Part shown: positions 52,738-62,029 of the stretch, in pieces
Position numbering within the stretch: position 1 is the first letter of the stretch
Layout: the number at the start of each line of letters is the position of its first letter
From: CAYXLI01 sp964464925
GTDB lineage: Bacteria; Acidobacteriota; Terriglobia; Bryobacterales; Bryobacteraceae
Assembly: GCA_964464925.1 (NCBI GenBank)
Contig: CAYXLI010000031.1
Span: 1-64,000, forward strand
DNA length: 64,000 bases
Reading direction: 5' to 3'
Position numbers and translations under genes: made by a program
Notes under the pieces: generated by a model
Databases searched by the model: none
What the model saw: only the letters and a program-made list of their open reading frames with translations
Told to the model about the DNA's origin: nothing

Positions 52738-53165
52738 GCGCCGGATCGCGCTCATCGCAGCCTTGCTCATTAGGGCGGCAATCTGCTGTAGATGCCCAAG
52801 CGTTGCGGCTGGGCATACGCGAATAAAGGCCATGCTCCGCAAAACCGGATTCCACGAAGTCGCACTGGAACTCGGCAAGCTAAGGCGCAGGCAGAAAGCA
52901 CCAATTTGTCCGTGACCAGGGCGGTATCTACGCCAAAAACTCTGCGTTCGGGAACGATCACCGCGTCTCGATGATCTCGCGCAGGCTCATGTTTCCGCGA
53001 TTCGACTACGTTCGCCGGTGTAAATAATCTTGCGATCTCGGCTTCGGTCCTCGTTATGTCTCCTAAGATGCGTTTCCCTCCACAGGAGATTCCGATATCC
53101 TGGGGATCGCCACCTTTGGAGGATTTGAAATAACAGAGCGGATTGCAGGGGGTTCGCCGCGTCTG
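52738..53165. other. Intergenic region before the DUF4386 gene
   Basis: 428 bp with no gene I can support. A minus-strand frame covers it but has no family likeness. The last 60 bp read, in the frame of the next gene, as ITERIAGGSPRLLARMAG, which resembles the natural N-terminus of DUF4386 proteins but has no normal start codon; the true start may have been damaged. Confidence 0.4.
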
Positions 53166-53858
53166 TTGGCCAGAATGGCCGGCACGTTTCAGCTGCTTGA
53201 AGCCTTGACAGCCACATTCGGCCAGGTGATCGTTCTGGGTAAGCTTGTCGTCTCTGAGAACCCTGCAATGACAGCAGCCAACATCCTGGGCCACAAGCGA
53301 TTATTCTGGCTGGGGTTCGCTTCCTCCCTCATTGGTGTGATATTCCATATCACCTGGGCACTTCTCATCTACGATTTGTTTAAGCCTGTGCACCGGCGCG
53401 TCTCCTTACTCGCAACCTTCGTCATACTCGTGGGATGCGCGGTTCAGGCTCTTGCCATTCTCTTCTACGTCTCCCCCTTGCTCGTCCTGGAAGCGGAGAG
53501 TTCTCTGCGCGCTTTTACGCCGGAGCAATTGCAGGCACTGGCACTCACGTTTCTCAAGGTGAACGCGTCTGCGTTCAATATCTATCTGGTATTTTTCGGA
53601 CTCTGGTGCGTCATGACCGGCTTTCTTATTTTCAGGTCGACCTTCCTGCCACGAATCCTAGGTCCGCTCTTGGCGATTTCTGGCTTGGGTTGGATGATCT
53701 ATCTCTCACCGCCGCTCGCGAAGAATCTGTTCCCCTACATTGCTGTCGCATCAGCCCTCGGCGAAGTGCCGTTGGAATTCTGGCTCATCATTGTCGGCGT
53801 GAATCTTCAACGATGGATGGAGCAGGCCAAGGCATCGGGGGCGTCCATCCGTACATGA
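53166..53858 (+). CDS. DUF4386-family membrane protein
   Basis: About 230 residues from TTG 53166. Six membrane helices: LLEALTATFGQVIVLGKLVV, FWLGFASSLIGVIFHITWAL, HRRVSLLATFVILVGCAVQA, then NIYLVFFGLWCVMTGFLIFR, LPRILGPLLAISGLGWMIYL, and VPLEFWLIIVGVNLQRW. The last two blocks are the family signature. DUF4386 proteins are common single genes in Bacteroidetes, Acidobacteria and Actinobacteria; the role is unknown. The frame is open upstream with family-like residues, so the start is uncertain and could be a weak CTG or ATT codon. Confidence 0.82.
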   Translation: MARMAGTFQLLEALTATFGQVIVLGKLVVSENPAMTAANILGHKRLFWLGFASSLIGVIFHITWALLIYDLFKPVHRRVSLLATFVILVGCAVQALAILFYVSPLLVLEAESSLRAFTPEQLQALALTFLKVNASAFNIYLVFFGLWCVMTGFLIFRSTFLPRILGPLLAISGLGWMIYLSPPLAKNLFPYIAVASALGEVPLEFWLIIVGVNLQRWMEQAKASGASIRT

Positions 53859-53965
53859 TAGCCACTGCCCCCGAAGACATCGAGAGCGATCTGGCGTCAC
53901 CTTTCGGGATAGTCCATAGTCTTGCCATCGCGGTCGGACAACGCCCATGTAGTTGGATTTTCGGC

Positions 53966-54057
53966 GTCAACTTGACGGAAAACGCCCGACGCTCCGTAGT
54001 GCCGCGGCACGGAGGTTGGCGCTTTGGCGACCACACGTCAGGTTGGATTGCTTCCGA
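53966..54057. repeat. Dispersed repeat, copy A
   Basis: First of three related ~90-120-bp sequences. It begins GTCAACTTGACG, contains CGCCCGACGCTCCGTAGTG, then GGTTGGCGCTTTGGCGACC and GGATTGCTTCCG. It aligns over its whole length with copies B (56581-56705) and C (58515-58632), all in the same orientation. It lies between the DUF4386 and MFS genes. Such units are probably high-copy genomic repeats of non-coding or relic-coding origin. Confidence 0.8.
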
Positions 54058-54217
54058 GGGTCCGGCCACTGTTCGACGGAACGCACCCACTGTCCTAAAA
54101 GGGCGACCGTTCGTACCGCCCAGGTATTCCCTGATACAATTCCGTCGAATCAAGCGCACAGGTTGGCGTTGCTTCGGGCTCGTTCTATACCGAAGCCGAT
54201 CGTCAAGGAGGTCCACA

Positions 54218-55537
54218 GTGTCTGATTCGCTTCACCGCACACATATCGAGACGCGGACTATACAAAAGATCAAGCGCCGAATCTTGCCGCTCGTATTCGT
54301 TCTCTACGTCGTTGCTTTCATCGACCGGATTAATATCGGCTTTGCCGCGTTGATGATGAATCGCGACCTGGGCGTTACCAGCCAGCAGTATGGACTGCTC
54401 GCAGGGATCTTTTTCTTTGGCTACGTCATCTTTGAGGTTCCGAGCAATCTAGCACTGCACACATGCGGGGCACGGATCTGGATCGCTCGAATATTGGTTA
54501 GCTGGGGCATTGTCGCCACACTGACCGGCTTCGCTCAAACCGTAATGCAATTGTGCATCGCACGATTCCTACTTGGCGCTGCCGAAGCCGGCTTCTTCCC
54601 CGGTATCGTTCTCTATTTCACTTACTGGTTCCGACACCGTGAACAAGCCCAGGCCATTGCGCTGCTGTTCGCCGGCGCCCCCATGGCCAGCATAGTTGGC
54701 GCACCCATTTCCGGCATCCTTTTGGACCACGCGCATTGGCTGAATCTCCCCGGTTGGCGATGGCTGTTGATACTGGAGGGGCTCCCGGCGATCGTCTGCG
54801 GTGCCTTGACCTGGTTTCTTCTGCCGGGGCGTCCCGCCGAAGCCACGTTTCTAAGCGCCGATGAGAGGAAATGGATCGAGTCGGAGTTGAACCGCGAAGC
54901 GCTGGAGAAGGTTGCTACCAGTCAGATGCCCGTATGGCAGGTGTTTGCCAATCGGCGAGTCTGGCACCTCGCGTTGACGGTTTTCTGGTGGGACATCGGC
55001 CTCTACTGGATGAATTTTTGGATGCCCCAGAAATTGAAATCACTGTCGAGCCTGTCTTCCAATACCGCAGTCGGTATGCTCGTCGTCATCCCCCAACTCG
55101 TCGGACTGGTTGGAATGGTGCTGGTGTCCCGCAGTTCCGATCATCGCCAAGAGCGGCGATACCACGCGGCGGTCCCCGCAATCATCGGTGGAGTCGCGTT
55201 GCTCCTGCTGCCGGCAGCGGATTCTCCCATCGCAACGATCATTGTGTTGAACATCATGGCGGTGGGAGTGTACAGCTTCCTGGCGCCGTTTTGTTCGCGA
55301 TGGAGCGAGTTTCTCACGGGTTCCGCCGCGGCTGCGGGGATCGCACTAATTAACTCTGTCGGCAATATTGGCGCGTTCGTCGGGCCCTACGCCATTGGGG
55401 CAATAGATCAACGAATCGGCGGTTTCACCGGCGGAATCGCATTTGCCGGAATTTCGTTGCTCATATGTGGAACGCTCGCCCTGCTGTTGCGAGGGATGCG
55501 TTTGCCTGATCGACAGCAGGCACATAATGCTGGTTAA
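54218..55537 (+). CDS. MFS transporter, anion:cation symporter (phthalate/tartrate-type) family
   Basis: 439 residues from GTG 54218 with AAGGAGGT at 54205-54212. The frame is open much further upstream, but that part overlaps another gene and a repeat. Twelve membrane helices. ACS-family features: RILPLVFVLYVVAFIDRINI, GFAALMMNRDLGVTSQQYGL, FLLGAAEAGFFPGIVLYFTY, and NSVGNIGAFVGPYAIGAID in the C-terminal half. These proteins import organic anions such as hexuronates, tartrate or 4-hydroxyphenylacetate by proton symport. The neighbours do not reveal the substrate. Confidence 0.92.
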   Translation: MSDSLHRTHIETRTIQKIKRRILPLVFVLYVVAFIDRINIGFAALMMNRDLGVTSQQYGLLAGIFFFGYVIFEVPSNLALHTCGARIWIARILVSWGIVATLTGFAQTVMQLCIARFLLGAAEAGFFPGIVLYFTYWFRHREQAQAIALLFAGAPMASIVGAPISGILLDHAHWLNLPGWRWLLILEGLPAIVCGALTWFLLPGRPAEATFLSADERKWIESELNREALEKVATSQMPVWQVFANRRVWHLALTVFWWDIGLYWMNFWMPQKLKSLSSLSSNTAVGMLVVIPQLVGLVGMVLVSRSSDHRQERRYHAAVPAIIGGVALLLLPAADSPIATIIVLNIMAVGVYSFLAPFCSRWSEFLTGSAAAAGIALINSVGNIGAFVGPYAIGAIDQRIGGFTGGIAFAGISLLICGTLALLLRGMRLPDRQQAHNAG

Positions 55538-55814
55538 ACCCTGCACCACTCGAAGCTCCGCTTTCCCCAAGTTGACGAGAAACGCCGTCCCTGATCCATG
55601 CACCCGAACGGCCGTCACTTGCCGGAACGGCGACTATCCGTCCAAATGGATGACTCCCAGTTATGCCGGCGATCCCGCGCAGAACCGGCAACACTGCGGG
55701 GACCGGGTTCGAGCGAAGGCAGCTATGAAAATAGCTACGGTCACGACCGCAGCACGGCTGCTATACTGATCCAGCCCAATGGGACGGAGCTCAAACCACT
55801 TGAGAGGGGAAGGT

Positions 55815-56542
55815 ATGTCCGTTTTTGTTTTGGTGCATGGCGCTTGGCATGGCAGCTGGTGCTGGAAGAGAGTTCGCCGGTCGCTCCAGTCGCGCGGTCA
55901 CGAAGTCTTTACACCAACTCTGACCGGCATTGCCGAACGATCACACCTGCTCACGCCGCAGGTCGATCTTGAGACACACATCAACGACGTGGCAAATCTC
56001 ATTCTCTGGGAGGAACTTGATGATGTTGTATTGTGCGGCCACTCTTATGGGGGTGTGTTATTAGCGGCGTAGGCGATCGAGTTGCGGACCGAATCAGCGC
56101 GTTGGTTTATCTTGATGCCTTCATCCTGGAGGATGGTCAGGGGCTGCACGATACAATCCCGACGGAGGTGAGAGACGGTCAATTGGAATTGACGCGCAAT
56201 GCTGGCGAGGGCTGGAAGGTGCCCCCAATCCCGGCCGAGGCATTCAATGTGAATGTCAACGACCGAGAGTGGGTCAATCGCCAGTGCACAATGCAGCCAC
56301 TCGCGACGTTTCAGCAACGCATTCGTTTGACCGGAGCAATCGATCGCATTCGGAATCTCACTTTCATCCTGGCGAATGACTGGAGTCCTTCGCCATTTGC
56401 TCCGTTTTATGAATTCGCGAGGGCTAGAGGTTGGAACACGCTAACGATCAACTCCGGACACGATGCCATGCTGGACCAACCGGAAGAACTCACGGCACAG
56501 TTGCTGGCCGCATCTTCACGGAAGACCTCTGCGGCATCATAA
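55815..56542 (+). pseudogene. Alpha/beta hydrolase gene with a one-base frameshift
   Basis: Starts at ATG 55815 (GGGGAAGG upstream). The first frame reads MSVFVLVHGAWHGSWCWKRV to GHSYGG (nucleophile Ser77), then hits a stop at 56070. Reading one base over, the protein continues as VISGVGDRVADRISALVYLD, and to NSGHDAMLDQPEELTAQLLA with the catalytic His region, ending at 56542. Losing one G in the GGGGGTGTGTTATT run at about 56050-56060 explains it. The intact paralogue at 56766-57494 shows the expected joined sequence (GHSYGGAVITGVADRARDRI). EstB/salicylate-esterase-like family. Dead gene or assembly error. Confidence 0.8.
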
Positions 56543-56580
56543 CTTCCTGAGCTGTCCGGGCTGCCTACAGAGCGCGTGCA

Positions 56581-56705
56581 GTCAGTTGACGCATCCCGCC
56601 CGACGCTCTGTAGTGCCGCGGCAGGGAAGGTTGACGCTTTGGCGACCACACGTCCAGCTGGATTGCTTCCGGGTTGCTGACAATCCGCTCAGATCCTGGG
56701 CATCC
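56581..56705. repeat. Dispersed repeat, copy B
   Basis: Longest of the three copies: GTCAGTTGACGC, CGCCCGACGCTCTGTAGTG, CCGCGGCAGGGAAGG, GGCGACCACACGTCC, then GCTGACAATCCGCTC and GGGCATCCGG. It fills the gap between the two alpha/beta hydrolase genes. See copies A and C. Confidence 0.8.
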
Positions 56706-56765
56706 GGGTATCCGATTCTGCGGGCCCAAGCGGGAGGAGATCGCAGGGGCTTTGGCCGCGAGCGG

Positions 56766-57494
56766 CTATACCGCACTATCCGACGGACGGCCGCCCACGA
56801 TCGTCATCAAGAGTTCTGCGCTTTCATTGGGCAGAACAGCAGGGGCCGCGTGCGTTCCATGCAGTTCGTGGTAGTCCCACCCCGCCCCTCTCGCTCGGGC
56901 AGCAAATCCGTCGAATAGCCCCATCGGTCGGTCAGTGCAGTAGATGTAACTAATCGGAAACGGTAACGGCTCAGGCCGCAGCGTGAGCGGTTCGACAAAG
57001 GTCTTCATCGGTTGTGGCACGATGCCGCGCGTATTCCATTCAACGTCATTTGGGTCTGTGACGCCGAACTGTTCCATGGTGAAGGCCGCTGGAACCTGCC
57101 ACCCTCCGGTGCTCCGTGCCAACTCGATAAGCCCCTGGGCCATACCTGGTGGGCAGACATCGGCGAGACTCTGTCCATCACCCAGAACGAAAGCATCGAA
57201 GTAAATCAGCCGCGCGATGCGATCTCGGGCTCTGTCGGCCACACCAGTGATTACCGCGCCTCCGTAACTATGCCCAACCAAAAATACGTCGTGCAGGTCC
57301 TCATAGTGAAGTACGGCGAGGACGTCCTGAACATGAGTCATGAGGCCGATCTCTGGCCTCGTCAAGTGGGCACGCTCACCGAGTCCAGTCAAGGTCGGAG
57401 TGAACACCTCGGCGCCATGTTTTCGCAGTGCCCGCGCGAGCCGTGACATCCACCATCCGCCTGACCAACCGCCATGGACTAGGACAAACGTCAC
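56766..57494 (-). CDS. Alpha/beta hydrolase (EstB/salicylate-esterase-like)
   Basis: 242 residues. Oxyanion region FVLVHGGWSGGWW, FTPTLTGLGERAHLTRPEIG (typical of this subfamily), nucleophile elbow VGHSYGGAV (Ser76), and catalytic histidine in ELHGTHAAPAVLPNESAELL. A cytoplasmic hydrolase, probably an esterase on small aromatic or cyclic esters. It is a clear paralogue of the frameshifted gene at 55815-56542 but on the opposite strand, with a dispersed repeat between the two, so the pair is an inverted duplication or two independent insertions. Confidence 0.9.
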   Translation of the reverse strand: MTFVLVHGGWSGGWWMSRLARALRKHGAEVFTPTLTGLGERAHLTRPEIGLMTHVQDVLAVLHYEDLHDVFLVGHSYGGAVITGVADRARDRIARLIYFDAFVLGDGQSLADVCPPGMAQGLIELARSTGGWQVPAAFTMEQFGVTDPNDVEWNTRGIVPQPMKTFVEPLTLRPEPLPFPISYIYCTDRPMGLFDGFAARARGAGWDYHELHGTHAAPAVLPNESAELLMTIVGGRPSDSAV

Positions 57495-57938
57495 ACCGCC
57501 CTCCAGTGCACAATCATTTCATGCTGCCGCGCAATTCCGAAACTTCAACGCCAGCCCGAGCCCACACGCTTGCCAGCGCAAAAGAGTCAAGAACGCGAGA
57601 CGGGCGTGCCAACCCTTCATGATCATATCTCGCCCGAAAGAGATGGCGATCGACGACGAGAGGGCGTTTCGGAAACATCCTTCGTCCACGTATCTGTTTT
57701 AGATGGTTTACGCGCAAGCCCGAAGGGAAACGAGCGACTTGGATCGTGTCCAGATTGCCGGCGATACGCCCGGAACGGGCGCTGAAGATCGCGCCTTCAG
57801 GAAGGAGTCAATCTATCAATCCCACAGCGACCACTACTCATTGTCGGCGTCGGTCACCCTGCGAGCGTGGCCGTAATCTGCTCGGCGGACCCGGGCCGGG
57901 CATTGCGCAAAGGTATAATCCTCTGCGAGGGCCACACG
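57495..57938. other. Intergenic region with a possible promoter
   Basis: 444 bp without a supportable gene. A perfect TATAAT at 57914-57919 lies 19 bp before the start of the small secreted protein gene; no good -35 box is at the expected distance. No repeat found. Confidence 0.4.
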
Positions 57939-58370
57939 ATGCATAGATGTCTAGCGGTGCTAGGGCTGTTATCGTTCTCGATAACATTGTCGGCAGCGTG
58001 CCCGTCTGCGGGTATCTGGAAACCTGCGGATCAGAGCTTTAAGTTAGTCGTGGAGGAGCATGGTAAAACTCTCCACCTCGTGGTCACGGACACTAACCCA
58101 GACGGACCACCGTGGATACTTAATATCACCGTTCCGATCAAAGGCGGAGTTGGGCATGTGATTGAAAGTACCGGTCGCTTGGATGGCGTCAGCTCAAAGC
58201 TCATCAGCCCCTTCGTTCGAGAATACATATACACCCGGGGCACCAACAAACAGGCAAGGATTGATCGCATGGAGTGCAGCAGCGACGGAAGGACGATTAG
58301 GGGCACCGAATCGGGTATCGATATTCAGGGGAAGCCCTTCCACGGCACCGCTGTGGTGACGAAGCAATGA
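57939..58370 (+). CDS. Small secreted protein of unknown function
   Basis: 143 residues from ATG 57939, which opens a signal peptide (CLAVLGLLSFSITLSAACPS); the in-frame extension to 57867 is rejected. The mature part is short and beta-rich: SAGIWKPADQSFKLVVEEHG, WILNITVPIKGGVGHVIEST, RIDRMECSSDGRTIRGTESG and KPFHGTAVVTKQ. The layout resembles small lipocalin-like proteins often seen in Acidobacteria; no family name can be given. A TATAAT lies just upstream. Confidence 0.65.
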   Translation: MHRCLAVLGLLSFSITLSAACPSAGIWKPADQSFKLVVEEHGKTLHLVVTDTNPDGPPWILNITVPIKGGVGHVIESTGRLDGVSSKLISPFVREYIYTRGTNKQARIDRMECSSDGRTIRGTESGIDIQGKPFHGTAVVTKQ

Positions 58371-58514
58371 CGTACTGTTTTTGATGGATCCGTAGGGCGC
58401 GGAATCAGCTGGCCGAGCCACGCGCAAGATCCTGGATCGGCGCCATGTCGGTAGAATTGCTCGGGTCCGGGTTGCTCCTAGATAACGCGGGACTCGGAAG
58501 TTGAGGCCGCCGAC

Positions 58515-58632
58515 GTCAACTTGTCGTATCACGCCCGACGCTCCGTAGTGCGAGGCAGGGAAGGTTGGCGCTTTGCCGACGACACGGCCAAGTGGATACT
58601 TCCGGGTAGCCGACAATCCACTCGGGATGCTT
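58515..58632. repeat. Dispersed repeat, copy C
   Basis: GTCAACTTGTCG, CGCCCGACGCTCCGTAGTG, GGCAGGGAAGGTTGGCGC, CCGACGACACGGCC, then TAGCCGACAATCCACTC. More diverged from B than A is in its middle, closer to B at its right end. It lies between the small secreted protein and the kinase, within an otherwise empty 339-bp gap (58371-58709). Confidence 0.8.
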
Positions 58633-58709
58633 AGGTCGTGGCCGGTTTTGCCGACTTGGTCGTTGACCAGGCTCATGACGCTGTGATGCGCTAAGATTAT
58701 CTGAAATTC

Positions 58710-61334
58710 ATGGCATTGGCAGCGGGAACGAGGCTTGGCCCCTACGAGATTCTTGCCCCGGTCGGTGCCGGGGGCATGGGCGAAGTGTACCGCGCTCGCG
58801 ATCCCCGGATGGGCCGCGACGTCGCCATCAAGATTTGCGCTGAACGCTTCAGCGACCGATTTGAACGCGAGGTGCACTCCGTCGCCGCGCTGAATCACCC
58901 CAACATCTGTCATGTCTATGATGTCGGTCCCAACTATCTTGTAATGGAGTTGGTAGAGGGACCGACTCTCGCCGATCGAATCAAAGGCGGTGTCCTCCCG
59001 CTGGACGAGGCCCTGAAGATCGCGCGCCAGATCGGCGACGCCCTCGACGCGGCACACGAGAAGGGGATCGTTCATCGTGACTTGAAGCCGGCGAACATCA
59101 AACTTAAGTCTGACGGCACGATAAAAGTCCTCGATTTCGGCTTGGCGAAAATCAACGAAGCATCGAGTCAAGCAGGCAGCACCGAAGAATCGCCAACCGT
59201 ACCGATGGGCGCGACCCTCGCCGGCCAGATTATCGGTACAGCTGCGTACATGGCGCCCGAGCAGGCGCGCGGCCTACCCGTCGACAAACGTGCTGACATC
59301 TGGGCATTCGGCGTCGTGCTCTACGAAATGCTCACAGGCCGCAAGCTTTTCGAAGGCGAGACCATCTCCGATGTTCTGGCCGGTGTGCTGACCCGGGAGC
59401 CGGAGTGGCAGTTCGCTCCCGTCAAGGTGCATCGTCTGCTGCAACGGTGTCTGGAGAAAGACCAGAAGCGGCGCCTGCGTGATATTGGCGATGCGTGGAG
59501 CCTTCTCGAAGGTGCGCCCGTGGCTGCAGAGTCGAGCGCATCGAGTTGGAAGATCGCCGCCGCTGCCTTCGCCGCTATCGCTGCCGTTAGCATCTGGGCT
59601 CCCTGGCGGCGCGCCGCACCGCCGGTCAGCCAGCCGTCCGAACGCGTGGATCTCGACCTCGGCCCGGGTGTCACCTTTGGTTCCACCACCGGACCCGCAG
59701 TCATTCTCTCTCCGGATGGTAAGCGTCTGGTGTTTGTCTCGCAGGGTGAGGATGGCACACGCCGCCTTTTCACCCGCGGTCTGGACGAGGCCAAACCCTC
59801 CGAGATGCCGGGCACGGTAGGTGCATCGGCTCCCTTCTTCTCTCCGGACGGGCAGTGGGTTGGTTTCTTCGCGCAGGGAAAGCTCAAGAAGACACGTTTG
59901 GATGGAGGCCAGCCGCATTCGTTGTACGATGCCCCCGCCGCACGCGGCGGAACCTGGAGTGAGGATGGCAATATCGTGGCAGCTCTCGACCAGCAGGCCG
60001 GCCTGTTTCTGGTTCCCCCGGAAGGAGGCAGCGCCAGCCAGTTCACCACATTGAAGCTGGAAATTGGAGAGAACACGCATCGCTGGCCCTACTTCCTGCC
60101 GGGCGGCAAAGGCGTCCTCTTCACCGCAAGCATCGCCTATGGACATTACGAAGATGCCAATATCGCTGTGGCAACCCTAAAGAACCGCACGGTAAAAACG
60201 GTGCTCGAACGCGCAGGGATGTATCCGCGATATTTGCCCAGCGGCCACCTGGTTTACGTCACCAAAGGTACGCTGTTCGCTGTTCCTTTCGATCTCGACC
60301 GCCTGGAAGTGCGGGGCACGCCGAAAATCTTATGGGAAGTGGCCAGCAATCCGAACCTCGGCTTCGGCCAGTTCGACTTCGCGCGCAACGGAACACTCGC
60401 GTATCGTACAAGTGGAGCCGAACTGCTGAGGACATTTGAATGGGTGGATGGCGAGGGCAGGACCACTTCGTTTGGTTTCGAGCCGGCTTATTACAATATG
60501 CCGCGGTTGTCTCCTGACGGCCATCGCCTCGTCTATGCTCAAAGCCAAGGGTCTTACCAGGATATTTGGACATATGATATCGACCGGGGTATCAAAAATC
60601 GTCTTACGACGAACGGCCACCATGTATACGCCGTCTGGAGCCCGGACGGAAGGTTCGTGGTGTTTCAGGGATTCGGCGGAATATTCTGGACGCGTGCCGA
60701 TGGCGCAGGTCGGCCGCAGCTTTTGATCGGAAGTAAGGCTATACTATTGCCTTTTTCCTTCTCTCCCGACGGCAAACGAATCGCCTATTCCGAGCAGATT
60801 CCCGGCGTCGGATCTCAGATTCGAACCGCGCGGGTAGACGACAGCACCGGAGAGCTGCGGGTGTCGGATCCGCAGTTGTTTGTCAACACCGCAGTCGGCC
60901 TGACCTTTGCTACGTTCTCTCGCGATGGCCGATGGCTGGCCTACGCCAACGCGGAAGGTGGATCCTACGAGGTCTACGTGAGGGCGTTTCCGGATAACGG
61001 CAGTCAAGTTCAAGTCTCTAATGCGGGTGGCATAGCGCCGGCGTGGTCCCCGAATGGGCGCGAGATCTTTTATCGGACCGAAGACCAACGGATCATGGTG
61101 GTGGAATACTCCGTCAAAGACGGCTCTTTTGTTGCCGCCAAGCCTCGTCTATGGTTCCCAAATCGGCTGGCAAATGTTGGTCTGGGCATCAACTTTGATC
61201 TGGCGCCCGATGGTAAGCGAGTGATCGCACTGATGCCAGCCGCGAGCACCGAACCGCGTGAAACGCGAAGCCACGTAACGCTCATGACGAACTTCTTCGA
61301 TGAAGTCCGCCGTCGCATCGAGGGGCAGCGATGA
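58710..61334 (+). CDS. Ser/Thr protein kinase with TolB-like beta-propeller
   Basis: 874 residues. Hanks-type kinase domain about 10-270: Gly-rich loop GAGGMGEVYRARD, VAIKI (Lys41), EREVHSVAALNHPNI (Glu54), catalytic HRDLKPANI (Asp124), DFG at 142-144, MAPEQARG. One membrane helix (IAAAAFAAIAAVSIWAPW, about 276-295). The extracytoplasmic part is a PD40/WD40-type propeller (LSPDGKRLVFVS, FSPDGQWVGFF, LSPDGHRLVYAQSQG, FSPDGKRIAYSE, FSRDGRWLAYANAEGGSYEV). The domain order suggests an extracellular ligand or peptide sensed by the propeller and signalled by phosphorylation inside. The N-lobe ICAERFSDRFEREVH is the form known from Solibacter. Confidence 0.95.
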   Translation: MALAAGTRLGPYEILAPVGAGGMGEVYRARDPRMGRDVAIKICAERFSDRFEREVHSVAALNHPNICHVYDVGPNYLVMELVEGPTLADRIKGGVLPLDEALKIARQIGDALDAAHEKGIVHRDLKPANIKLKSDGTIKVLDFGLAKINEASSQAGSTEESPTVPMGATLAGQIIGTAAYMAPEQARGLPVDKRADIWAFGVVLYEMLTGRKLFEGETISDVLAGVLTREPEWQFAPVKVHRLLQRCLEKDQKRRLRDIGDAWSLLEGAPVAAESSASSWKIAAAAFAAIAAVSIWAPWRRAAPPVSQPSERVDLDLGPGVTFGSTTGPAVILSPDGKRLVFVSQGEDGTRRLFTRGLDEAKPSEMPGTVGASAPFFSPDGQWVGFFAQGKLKKTRLDGGQPHSLYDAPAARGGTWSEDGNIVAALDQQAGLFLVPPEGGSASQFTTLKLEIGENTHRWPYFLPGGKGVLFTASIAYGHYEDANIAVATLKNRTVKTVLERAGMYPRYLPSGHLVYVTKGTLFAVPFDLDRLEVRGTPKILWEVASNPNLGFGQFDFARNGTLAYRTSGAELLRTFEWVDGEGRTTSFGFEPAYYNMPRLSPDGHRLVYAQSQGSYQDIWTYDIDRGIKNRLTTNGHHVYAVWSPDGRFVVFQGFGGIFWTRADGAGRPQLLIGSKAILLPFSFSPDGKRIAYSEQIPGVGSQIRTARVDDSTGELRVSDPQLFVNTAVGLTFATFSRDGRWLAYANAEGGSYEVYVRAFPDNGSQVQVSNAGGIAPAWSPNGREIFYRTEDQRIMVVEYSVKDGSFVAAKPRLWFPNRLANVGLGINFDLAPDGKRVIALMPAASTEPRETRSHVTLMTNFFDEVRRRIEGQR

Positions 61335-61569
61335 GCCTTTCCTCCGACCGTCCCGACATTCGAAGTTCTTGCACCGCTTAGCCGGTGTTATGCGCGAAAT
61401 CTAGCACCCCTGAAATAGTTCTCCCGCTATTCGAATGCGCAAACAGGAAACTGAACGACTGTCGGGTGCTCAAGTTCCTGTTTGCCTACCATCCGGTCAA
61501 CTTCCGGATGGCCCATCCGGCCAAACTGATACTTGATTGGATAGGCTGAATGGAATCCCGGGTATACCG

Positions 61570-61680
61570 CTTTCCGCGGGCGGCAAGTTGGGTCCATACG
61601 TAATCCTGGCGATCGGCGCAGCCCGAATGGGTGAAGTGTATCGCGCTCGGGACACACGGCGGGGTCGCAAAGATGGACGC
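61570..61680 (+). pseudogene. Vestigial N-terminal fragment of a second Ser/Thr kinase
   Basis: The stretch reads LSAGGKLGPYVILAIGAARM and GEVYRARDTRRGRKDGR, matching the first 40 residues of the upstream kinase (GTRLGPYEILAPVGAGGMGEVYRARD) with the Gly-rich loop altered and no AxK lysine following. It is the stump of a kinase gene that has been deleted. The rest of the 61335-62029 gap holds two perfect small hairpins (61504-61520, CCGGATG/CATCCGG; 61917-61941, CGGCG/CGCCG) and nothing else that I can name. Confidence 0.6.
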
Positions 61681-62029
61681 TTCCATAACGCGCCTGCCGC
61701 TGCCGTAACAGCAGCAGCAGTTTGCGATTACACCTACTCAGGAGGGCGATTCAGCCCTGACTACGCTCGCAGAGTGTGCCGAAGCTGTCTTTACCGGAGA
61801 TAATCCCACGACGGGCGATGGGGTTGGGGTAACGGATACCTTTTGCGCTGATACCACGAGAGATCTGGAAGTTGAAACAACAGAGATGTAAAATCCCAGC
61901 GATGGGGATCACCCAATCCGGACGGCGCTTCGCCGCCCGGATGCCAGTTCCTGCGGATGCTGTACGGTACGCGGGTCCGCAAGTCATCCACCTGAAGCCA
62001 GGCTCAGTCTGCCTGCATAGGAGGAAACC

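Noticed and set aside
53435..54217. In-frame upstream extension of the MFS gene
   Set aside because: It overlaps the DUF4386 gene and repeat copy A and has no membrane-protein character; GTG 54218 has a perfect ribosome-binding site.
61917..61941. Strong GC hairpin before the lactonase-fold gene, considered as a terminator or riboswitch
   Set aside because: No T-run and no recognisable riboswitch core; the sequence is a short imperfect palindrome of CGGCG units and not enough to call.
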